7,791 bases of DNA from an uncultured Bacilli bacterium (GTDB lineage: Bacteria; Bacillota_I; Bacilli_A; RF39; UBA660). The position numbers and the translations under genes are program-made. Positions within the stretch are counted from its first letter, which is position 1. Every line of letters starts with the position of its first letter. Below are positions 1 through 5,960 of the stretch, one piece after another. The notes beneath the pieces were generated by a model, which searched no databases, had not been told where the DNA came from, and saw only the letters and a list, made by a program, of their open reading frames with translations. The DNA lies in contig CANPXY010000056.1 of assembly GCA_947587115.1 (NCBI GenBank), positions 1 to 7,791 on the forward strand, read 5' to 3'.

Positions 1-480
1 GAAGTACTCTATCGAAGATATTATAAAGTGTTGATGGAGAATTTGCCCAAGCCAGATTTGATTGTCATGGATGGTGGGCAGACCCAAGTGGCGGTTGCGA
101 AACAGATCATTGATTCCCTACATTTGAACATTCCGATCATTGGTCTTAAAAAGGATGACCATCACCGGACCAATCAACTGATCGATGAAAATGGACAAGT
201 ACTAGAGGTGCCCAAAGGTAGTAATCTATTCTTGTTCTTAGCTCGAATGCAAGAAGAAGTGCATCGTTATGCGATCAGTTATCATCGTTCGATCAAGAGC
301 AAAGGTGCACTTTCAAGTTTATTAGACGTGGTTGATGGTATTGGAGAACAACGTAAAAAAGAACTTTTGAAGCATTTTGGCTCCCTCAAACGTTTGAAAG
401 AAGCTTCTTTAGAAGAGTTACAGACCGTCTTAAACAAAGATGTTGCATTGAATCTCTTCCAATATTTAAAGGAATTATAG
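1..480 (+). CDS. uvrC: UvrABC system protein C, C-terminal part (5' end outside window)
   Basis: UvrC is the nuclease of bacterial nucleotide excision repair: with UvrB it cuts the damaged strand on both sides of a lesion. The reading frame is open from base 1 and ends at a TAG, giving the last 159 residues of a protein that is usually about 600 long. What is visible is the C-terminal endonuclease domain of RNase H fold (DLIVMDGGQ near residue 19, KKDDHHRT near 57, and EVHRYAISYHRS near 87, which carries the conserved His). A helix-hairpin-helix DNA-binding tail follows (GIGEQRKKELLKHFGSL, about residues 114-130). The GIY-YIG and UvrB-binding parts lie upstream of the window. The next gene follows after 22 bases with no terminator seen, so read-through into the prepilin and mutL is likely. 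Nothing suggests damage to the gene. Confidence 0.96.
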   Translation, partial: EVLYRRYYKVLMENLPKPDLIVMDGGQTQVAVAKQIIDSLHLNIPIIGLKKDDHHRTNQLIDENGQVLEVPKGSNLFLFLARMQEEVHRYAISYHRSIKSKGALSSLLDVVDGIGEQRKKELLKHFGSLKRLKEASLEELQTVLNKDVALNLFQYLKEL

Positions 481-502
481 TATAATAAAAAGGGTGAAAG
501 AA

Positions 503-895
503 ATGAAAAAGAATACAGGTTTTACCATGGTGGAATTATTGGCAGTAATTACAATTTTAGGAGTCTTATCCTTAATTGCCGTCGGTGCGACAACTCGCTT
601 TTTAACCAGCAGTCGCAAGAAGACTTATGAAGAATTTGAAGATAATATGAAAACGTCGACCGAAAATTATCTCATCGAGCATCCAGAGTATATTCCCCTT
701 GGAAGTGATTCATTTCGAATTGATCTTACAGACTTGATCGATGAACAATACAGTGGCGTTTTAGAAGATCCTGAAAAATCAGGAAGTGCTTGCTCTGGTT
801 ATGTTGTGGTAACCAAAGAGAACAGTAGCAATCTTAAAATGCTCTACCAAGCTTGTCTTCGTTGTAGTCGCTATGAGTCAGAATCTTGTGAGTAG
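503..895 (+). CDS. Type IV prepilin-like protein (class III signal, cysteine-containing C-terminus)
   Basis: A 130-residue protein with a textbook prepilin N-terminus: short basic leader MKKNTG, then FTMVELLAV with Phe at mature position 1 and Glu at position 5, then a hydrophobic helix to about residue 34. Prepilin peptidase would cut after Gly6 and methylate Phe7, leaving the helix in the membrane or packed in a pilus or pseudopilus. The rest is a small hydrophilic domain with four cysteines (97, 118, 121, 129), possibly disulfide-bonded outside the cell. ATG at 503 is preferred over an in-frame GTG at 494 because the Shine-Dalgarno-like AAGGGTGA (490-497) overlaps that GTG. A TATAAT at 481-486 could be a -10 box but lacks a convincing -35. 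No pilus ATPase, platform protein or peptidase gene is in view, so it must rely on genes elsewhere. The exact role (competence pseudopilus, surface fibre or other) is unknown. Confidence 0.85.
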   Translation: MKKNTGFTMVELLAVITILGVLSLIAVGATTRFLTSSRKKTYEEFEDNMKTSTENYLIEHPEYIPLGSDSFRIDLTDLIDEQYSGVLEDPEKSGSACSGYVVVTKENSSNLKMLYQACLRCSRYESESCE

Positions 896-910
896 AAGGG
901 AAGGATCCTC

Positions 911-2677
911 ATGCAAGCAATCCAAGTTATGGATGAAAATTTAGCGAACAAAATCGCTGCCGGGGAAGTTGTCGAGAAGACGATGAACGTCGTCAAAGAG
1001 CTTGTCGAAAATAGCATTGATGCCGGTAGTAGCGAAATTAAAGTGGAACTTGTGGACTCTGGGGTCAAAGAAATCAAAGTCAGTGACGATGGTTGTGGCA
1101 TGGGGAAGGAAGATGCCATATTGGCTTTTTCAAGACACGCTACAAGCAAACTTAAAAATTTGGATGATCTATTTCATATTCATTCTTTAGGTTTTCGTGG
1201 CGAAGCGCTTCCATCGATTGCGGCAGTCTCTTATGTCACTTTAAAGACTTCGGATGGCACTACTGGAACTTTACTTCATCTCGATGGTGGAAAGCTAGTG
1301 GATGTTGCTTCCAGTGATCTCAAACAAGGAACGACGATCACCGTTCAAAATTTGTTTTACAATACACCCGTACGTTTAAAATATCTTAAAAATTTATATA
1401 TCGAACTAGCCAACATTACAGAATATATCGAGAAAATGGCTTTATCTTACCCCAATATTAAATTCACTTTGTCAAATAATGGCAAAGTTCTTCTCAACAC
1501 GGCAGGGGATGGCGATTTACGCAAAGTGATTTATGCGATCTATGGGCTGGATGTCACCAAAAAAATGGTCGAAGTTTCTGGATCCAACGACGATTATGAA
1601 GTGTCGGGCTATATCAGTTATCCGGAGCTTGCGAGGAGTAATCGCAGTCACCTAGTGACATTTGTCAATGGACGAATCATCCATAACAATGAATTGAATC
1701 GCGTCATTACCGATAGTTATCACACTTATATTCCAAGCGATAAATTTCCAATTGTCATTCTCAATATTGAAGTAGATCCCATTTTGATTGATATCAACAT
1801 TCATCCAACTAAGATGGATATCAAATTTTCTAAAATGGCAGAGTTAAAAGAATTAATCGAGACCTTGATCACTAAAAAACTAGAACAATTACTATTAATA
1901 CCACATGCCACCGTACGAGAAGAGTCGGATTTGTCTTCGCCAAGAACAAAAGAAGAATTAGTAGAATCCCTTCCAAAGAGAGAAGAGCAAGTGCATCTTG
2001 ACTCGCCTGCCATCGAAGAAATCCAACTGGATTTTGAAGTTCATGAAACTGATTCTGCTGCACCAGAAGAAGCGGAGCCAAGAAAAGAACGCCGCCTTAA
2101 AAAGATGCATCCTGTAGGACTTGTACATGGTACGTACATTATTGCCGAAAACGAGGATGGCATGTTTATCATCGACCAACACGCCGCCGCTGAACGAATC
2201 AATTATGAAAAGACGCTCCAAGGAATTTTAACGAAACAACCAGCGGTCGAAAAATTGTTGGTGCCACTTGCGATCGAACTTACAAAAGGGGAATATATCA
2301 TCATCCAAAAACATTTGGATCTATTAGAAGAATTACATTTTGAAGTAGAAAACTTTGGAGGAAATACCTTGTTATTTCGCAGCCATCCTACTTGGTTACC
2401 GAAAGGTTATGAAAAAGAAGCCATTCGTAAAATCTTAGATATCATCGTCGGTACAGAAGATTTTGATTACGCTAAATTTGTAGATCATACCGCTGCAACG
2501 ATGGCCTGTAAGATGTCGATCAAAGCGAACGACCACATCAGTTTAGAAGATATGGAGTATTTGCTCGATACGCTCTCTCAGTGTGACAATCCCTTTACTT
2601 GTCCACACGGTCGTCCTACGATCATCACTTATACCAAATATGAATTAGAAAAATTGTTTAAAAGAGCCATGAATTAG
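911..2677 (+). CDS. mutL: DNA mismatch repair protein MutL (endonuclease type)
   Basis: MutL couples mismatch recognition by MutS to strand nicking and removal. The 588-residue product is full length. The N-terminal GHKL ATPase shows motif I ELVENSIDAG (30-39), motif II DDGCGM (59-64) and motif III GFRGEAL (94-100), followed by the transducer region ending in INIHPTKMDIKF (about 295-306). A charged linker spans about 325-395. The C-terminal domain has the metal-binding endonuclease motif DQHAAAERINYE (422-433), fitting DQHA(X)2E(X)4E, plus ACKMS (532-536) and CPHGRP (564-569). It is therefore expected to nick DNA itself. The ATG has AAGGGAAGGA just upstream. mutS is not in the window, and the gene upstream is the prepilin rather than mutS. 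The clamp-contact position reads EKLLVP (447-452), with Glu where other bacteria have Gln. Confidence 0.97.
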   Translation: MQAIQVMDENLANKIAAGEVVEKTMNVVKELVENSIDAGSSEIKVELVDSGVKEIKVSDDGCGMGKEDAILAFSRHATSKLKNLDDLFHIHSLGFRGEALPSIAAVSYVTLKTSDGTTGTLLHLDGGKLVDVASSDLKQGTTITVQNLFYNTPVRLKYLKNLYIELANITEYIEKMALSYPNIKFTLSNNGKVLLNTAGDGDLRKVIYAIYGLDVTKKMVEVSGSNDDYEVSGYISYPELARSNRSHLVTFVNGRIIHNNELNRVITDSYHTYIPSDKFPIVILNIEVDPILIDINIHPTKMDIKFSKMAELKELIETLITKKLEQLLLIPHATVREESDLSSPRTKEELVESLPKREEQVHLDSPAIEEIQLDFEVHETDSAAPEEAEPRKERRLKKMHPVGLVHGTYIIAENEDGMFIIDQHAAAERINYEKTLQGILTKQPAVEKLLVPLAIELTKGEYIIIQKHLDLLEELHFEVENFGGNTLLFRSHPTWLPKGYEKEAIRKILDIIVGTEDFDYAKFVDHTAATMACKMSIKANDHISLEDMEYLLDTLSQCDNPFTCPHGRPTIITYTKYELEKLFKRAMN

Positions 2678-2688
2678 TGAGGTAGAAT

Positions 2689-4749
2689 ATGATTGAAAAA
2701 GAAGAGTTAGAAAATTTATTAAAACGGTATGGAATCAATGCCCAACAGTTCATGGAAAATGGACAAACCGCCACTAGAGCGATGGATTATCAGAATGCCG
2801 ACGAGATTTTAAATTATTTGATCAATCAGCTTCATGTTCAACCAAAAGCAATTGAAAATAGTCCAGGAATTCTCTGTCGTACTACCCAAGCGGCGGTTGA
2901 AGAGAACTATCTTTACCTTACCAAAATGAATGTGCCATTTGAAAAGATCGAAAAAGCGCTCTCCTGTCTTGCAGTTTTACCTGAAAATTTAAAATACAAT
3001 TATACTTATTTAAAAAACAGAGTAGGAGTATCATCGTTCATCGATCGCTTATCTTGTCTAGCTACCAACAGTAGTGATCTCAGCAAAATTTGTGATCTGA
3101 TTGAAGGAAAATTTGGGAAAGCTAAATTGATTGAATGTTTGTCAGGAGCCCTTTCTCCATATGGAAATTATAATAATATTGAGAAAATTGTACAAATGAA
3201 ATTTTTTGATCAACATCCTGAAATGTTAACTCCAACGACGTTGAATAAACCTGCGGATCAGGTTGGCAAGTTGCTCTCTTTAGAAGTATTTCAAGACTAT
3301 CCTGAACTTTTAACTCCGACAATATTTTTGCGAACAGCTGAAGAAATTGAAGAGATTGTCGCTTTGGATCTTTGGAAAGAGCATCCCAACTTGTTGAGAT
3401 CGACTGCCTTTCGAAAAACAGCAAAAGAAATTGAGGGCATTGTCCAACTTCGCTTATTTCAGGAACATCCGCAATTATTGTCACCAAGTATTTTTCATTG
3501 CACGCAAGATGAGATTGAAGAGATTGCTCGTCTTGACCTATTTAAAAACCGTCCGGAGTTATTGACTCCTACCATTTTTCGTAAAACTGCCAAAGAAATT
3601 GATGCGATTGCTAGATTAGAAATTTTTGAGCAGCATAAAGACTTGCTTACACCATTCGTATTTACCCGACCAATTGCCGAAATACAAAAGATTTGCAATT
3701 TGAAAGTTTTTGAAGATCATCCAAAATTGCTTACCCCGATGATTTTTAAACGAACGGCGAAAGAAATCGAGGAACTTGTTAAAATGGAAGTGTTCAATAC
3801 GCATCCAGAATTGCTCACCTCGACCATTTTTTTAAGAACTGCCGAAGAGATTGAAAAAATTGTTAATCTCAAAGTATTAAAAGACCATCCAGATTTACTG
3901 ACTCCATCTGCATTTTATAAAACCGCAAGCGAAATAGAACGCATCGTGAATCTTAAAATTTTTGAATCTCATCCTGCGTTGCTCACTCCGTCCGCATTTT
4001 ATCAAACGGCAGAGGAAATCGAGAAGCTTGTTAAACTGGAAGTGTTCGATGCCCATCCAGAATTATTGACACCGACGGTCTTCCACAGAACAGCGGAAGA
4101 GGTTGAAAAAATTGTCCATCTCGAAGTATTTAAAGATCATCCAGAATTACTGACACCAACGGTTTTTTATAAAAGAGCAGAGGAAATTGAAAAAATTGTC
4201 GGACTTAAGTTGTTCGCGGATCGCCCAGATTTACTTACTCCTTCGATTTTCACTAAAAAAGCGGAGGAAATTGAACATATTGCCAATTTAAAAATCTTTG
4301 CGGATCATCCAGAATTACTCACACCGACCGTTTTCCGACGAACGTCCAAAGAAATCGAGGAGATTGCTAGATTAAAAATTTTTGAATCCCATCCCGAATG
4401 TTTGGTACCCATCGTTTTCTTTCAAAAAGCTTCTGTCATCGAAGAGACTTCTCAATATCTGATGGACATTGGTAAAGAACACTTACTATCTCCTACGTTA
4501 ATCATTCAAAAGAAAGCCCATATCGAAGAAGTAATCGAATTTTTAGATGCGCAAAATCATGCCTATTTAAGTGTTCTAGACCGCAGTTCGGGAATTTTGA
4601 AATTGAAAAAACAAGAGATCGAACGCCGTATGAAGTTGTTGGAAGATCGGGGTGAAGAGATGGTCACGCCGAATGGAAAGTTCAATAGTATATTTAATAA
4701 GACCAAAAGTGTAATTAAAAAACAGTATGGAACTGAGGTGACAAAATAG
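2689..4749 (+). CDS. Large helical-repeat protein with fifteen 28-residue units, mTERF-like by eye
   Basis: I cannot assign this 686-residue protein to a named bacterial family. Residues 1-169 are non-repetitive but contain mTERF-like spacing (for example LYLTKMNVPFEKIEKAL, 75-91). Residues 170-589 are 15 consecutive units of exactly 28 residues with consensus roughly L-[KE]-[VIL]-F-x-x-H-P-E-L-L-T-P-[TS]-[VIA]-F-x-[RK]-T-A-x-E-I-E-x-I-[VA]-x. A degenerate sixteenth unit (590-617) follows, then a basic tail with SSGILKLKKQEIERR (633-647). Each unit should form two short helices: Pro13 starts one, and Thr19-x-x-Glu22 looks like a helix capping box. The whole is probably an alpha-solenoid. No signal peptide or membrane segment is seen, so it should be cytoplasmic. 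A TGAGGT site precedes the ATG, 11 bases after mutL. Solenoids usually bind nucleic acid or protein; which applies here is unknown. Confidence 0.9.
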   Translation: MIEKEELENLLKRYGINAQQFMENGQTATRAMDYQNADEILNYLINQLHVQPKAIENSPGILCRTTQAAVEENYLYLTKMNVPFEKIEKALSCLAVLPENLKYNYTYLKNRVGVSSFIDRLSCLATNSSDLSKICDLIEGKFGKAKLIECLSGALSPYGNYNNIEKIVQMKFFDQHPEMLTPTTLNKPADQVGKLLSLEVFQDYPELLTPTIFLRTAEEIEEIVALDLWKEHPNLLRSTAFRKTAKEIEGIVQLRLFQEHPQLLSPSIFHCTQDEIEEIARLDLFKNRPELLTPTIFRKTAKEIDAIARLEIFEQHKDLLTPFVFTRPIAEIQKICNLKVFEDHPKLLTPMIFKRTAKEIEELVKMEVFNTHPELLTSTIFLRTAEEIEKIVNLKVLKDHPDLLTPSAFYKTASEIERIVNLKIFESHPALLTPSAFYQTAEEIEKLVKLEVFDAHPELLTPTVFHRTAEEVEKIVHLEVFKDHPELLTPTVFYKRAEEIEKIVGLKLFADRPDLLTPSIFTKKAEEIEHIANLKIFADHPELLTPTVFRRTSKEIEEIARLKIFESHPECLVPIVFFQKASVIEETSQYLMDIGKEHLLSPTLIIQKKAHIEEVIEFLDAQNHAYLSVLDRSSGILKLKKQEIERRMKLLEDRGEEMVTPNGKFNSIFNKTKSVIKKQYGTEVTK
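3196..4455 (+). repeat. Tandem array of 15 in-frame 84-base coding units
   Basis: The 1,260 bases divide exactly into 15 units of 84 bases (28 codons) with no insertion or deletion. The units start at codons 170, 198, 226 and so on to 562 of the large repeat gene. They are similar as protein but diverged as DNA: between units 11 (4036-4119) and 12 (4120-4203), 10 of the 21 conserved residues use a different synonymous codon. This points to an old array held by selection on the protein, not to a fresh duplication or an assembly artefact. A weaker sixteenth unit occupies 4456-4539. Confidence 0.93.
4735..4741 (+). promoter_or_regulatory. Ribosome binding site GAGGTGA for the 99-residue gene
   Basis: GAGGTGA lies inside the last codons of the large repeat gene, eight bases before the GTG at 4750. 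It is the main reason to call the downstream frame a separate gene with its own start. Ribosomes finishing the upstream gene at the TAG (4747-4749) would stop on top of this start, so translational coupling is likely. Confidence 0.7.
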
Positions 4750-5049
4750 GTGCAAAAAAAATTAATTGCTTTAGGTATTGGACTTAAGGCTCAGGAGCAC
4801 GTCATCGAAGTTTATGGGAAAGAGTTCTTCCAAAATTTAGTTTCAGATTTTTCCAATTTAAAAACCAACATTGAGCTTTTTCAAAAATATCAAATTGACT
4901 TTTACGAAGAAGTTTTTGAACGTTATCCAGAACTTTTCATATGTATCCCTGACGAATTAGAAAAACGTCTCCAAAAAATTATTATAGAAATAGGGTCTGA
5001 ATATCAAACCGCACTAAAAGAAGATCTTTCGATTTTAGAGCAGCTTTGA
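4750..5049 (+). CDS. Small 99-residue protein related in pattern to the repeat protein
   Basis: This is an unrecognised 99-residue protein, predicted helical, with no signal peptide or membrane segment. It starts with GTG directly after the TAG stop of the large repeat gene, with no base between, and is in the same reading frame. Residues 55-63 (VFERYPELF) match the VFxxHPELL core of the neighbour's 28-residue units. The wider stretch 36-82 (NLKTNIELFQKYQI, then RYPELF, then LEKRLQKI) has the Leu/Pro spacing seen in mTERF-type repeats. It may be a partner of the large protein or a C-terminal piece split from it. Because TAG is used as an ordinary stop by uvrC, the prepilin and mutL as well, a separate gene is the simpler reading. 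It is not Hfq, which can sit near miaA, since there is no Sm-like motif. miaA follows after 19 bases. Confidence 0.75.
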   Translation: MQKKLIALGIGLKAQEHVIEVYGKEFFQNLVSDFSNLKTNIELFQKYQIDFYEEVFERYPELFICIPDELEKRLQKIIIEIGSEYQTALKEDLSILEQL

Positions 5050-5068
5050 TCTTAGAAGGAGGAAATAG

Positions 5069-5941
5069 ATGGAACCAATCATCGTCATTGTTGGACCTAC
5101 TGGAGTAGGGAAGACGAAACTCAGTGTCGCCTTAGCTAAAATTTTAAATGCAGAAATCATCAATGGAGATAGCATGCAGGTTTATCGTGGTTTAGATATT
5201 GGCACTGCGAAGGTTAAAAAAGAAGAGATGGAAGGAATTCCCCATCACTTGTTTGATATCGTCGATGTCAATGACGAGTATACCGTCTTCGATTATCAGC
5301 GAGATTGCCGTAAAAAGATCGAGGAGATTACAGGACGTGGCAAACGAGTGATCATCGTTGGTGGTACAGGACTATATATCAAAGCGGCACTTTTTAACTA
5401 TCAATTTAAAGAAGGAACAACCAATGCTTCATTTTCTGAATATTCCAATGAAGAACTTTTAAATGAAATTCGGCGTTATGATCCATCGTGTACGATTCAC
5501 GTCCATAATCGGCGCCGTTTAGTGCGACTGCTCAACAAATATCAAAATGCAGAGCCAATTACTTCAGAAGGAAATCAAGCACTATATCCCGCGCTGTTTA
5601 TAGGTTTGACAATGCCCCGCGAGGAACTTTATGAAAGCATTGATGCTCGTGTTTTACGCATGATCCAAGAAGGGCTCCTCGATGAAGTCAAGACCTATAG
5701 TCAAAAAGAAGGTGCTTTACGTGCTCTTCATACAGGAATCGGATACAAAGAATTTTTCCCTTATTTAGAAGGAAAAGCGACGCTAGAAGAGGTCATTCAA
5801 GAAATACAAAAGAATTCTCGACATTATGCCAAACGACAATATACTTTCTTTCGTCACCAGTTGGATGTCACTTGGTTTGAAGTAGATCGAGACAATTTCC
5901 AAAAGACGATCGAGGAAGTAATTACATACATCAAAAAATAA
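5069..5941 (+). CDS. miaA: tRNA dimethylallyltransferase (tRNA A37 isopentenyltransferase)
   Basis: MiaA moves a dimethylallyl group from dimethylallyl diphosphate to N6 of adenosine 37 in tRNAs reading codons that begin with U, which stabilises pairing and helps keep frame. The 290-residue length is normal. Visible motifs are the P-loop GPTGVGKT (9-16), INGDSMQVYRGLDIGTAK (31-48) with the likely catalytic Asp34, GGTGLY (98-103), NRRRLVR (147-153), and RHYAKRQYTFFR (251-262) near the C-terminus, which is characteristic of the family. The ATG is preceded by a strong AGAAGGAGGAAA. It is the last gene of the + strand run, and its TAA stop lies within the left arm of the terminator hairpin. In many bacteria miaA follows mutL closely; here two unusual genes sit between them. 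Confidence 0.97.
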   Translation: MEPIIVIVGPTGVGKTKLSVALAKILNAEIINGDSMQVYRGLDIGTAKVKKEEMEGIPHHLFDIVDVNDEYTVFDYQRDCRKKIEEITGRGKRVIIVGGTGLYIKAALFNYQFKEGTTNASFSEYSNEELLNEIRRYDPSCTIHVHNRRRLVRLLNKYQNAEPITSEGNQALYPALFIGLTMPREELYESIDARVLRMIQEGLLDEVKTYSQKEGALRALHTGIGYKEFFPYLEGKATLEEVIQEIQKNSRHYAKRQYTFFRHQLDVTWFEVDRDNFQKTIEEVITYIKK

Positions 5942-5960
5942 GAGCGATTGCTCTTATTTT
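5935..5960. terminator. Bidirectional terminator between miaA and the convergent transglutaminase-like gene
   Basis: A perfect 11-bp inverted repeat, AAAATAAGAGC (5935-5945) and GCTCTTATTTT (5950-5960), with a GATT loop. The + strand ends in TTTT within the stem; read on the - strand, the hairpin runs into six T's, so it should work both ways. The miaA stop (5939-5941) lies in the left arm and the stop of the opposite gene (5954-5956, TTA on the + strand) in the right arm. Confidence 0.88.

Noticed and set aside
481..486. TATAAT as a promoter for the prepilin gene
   Set aside because: The -10 is perfect but the 17-18 base upstream sequence (TTCCAA) matches the -35 poorly, and transcription would start almost at the ribosome site. 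Left as a remark only.
494..502. GTG at 494 as the start of the prepilin gene
   Set aside because: It lies inside the AAGGGTGA ribosome site for the ATG at 503, and the shorter leader MKKNTG fits prepilins better.
871..1149. Minus-strand open frame of 92 codons over the start of mutL
   Set aside because: It overlaps the mutL ATPase domain entirely, has no ribosome site and a low-complexity Ser/Thr-rich product; it is a shadow of mutL.
2121..2140. Palindrome around TGTACATGGTACGTACA in mutL
   Set aside because: Short, imperfect, and within a conserved coding region; likely chance.
3122..3804. Minus-strand open frames opposite the repeat gene
   Set aside because: They arise from the periodic codon pattern of the repeat array and resemble no known protein.
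3196..4455. CRISPR-like array because of regular period
   Set aside because: The 84-base period is in frame, uninterrupted and diverged at third positions; there are no identical repeats or unique spacers.
4750..5049. hfq, which may neighbour miaA
   Set aside because: The protein lacks Sm1/Sm2 motifs and looks helical with an mTERF-like core.
5047..5055. TGA read as tryptophan (Mycoplasma code)
   Set aside because: Tryptophan is encoded by TGG throughout, and reading through this TGA would add only two residues before a TAG, giving no support for recoding.
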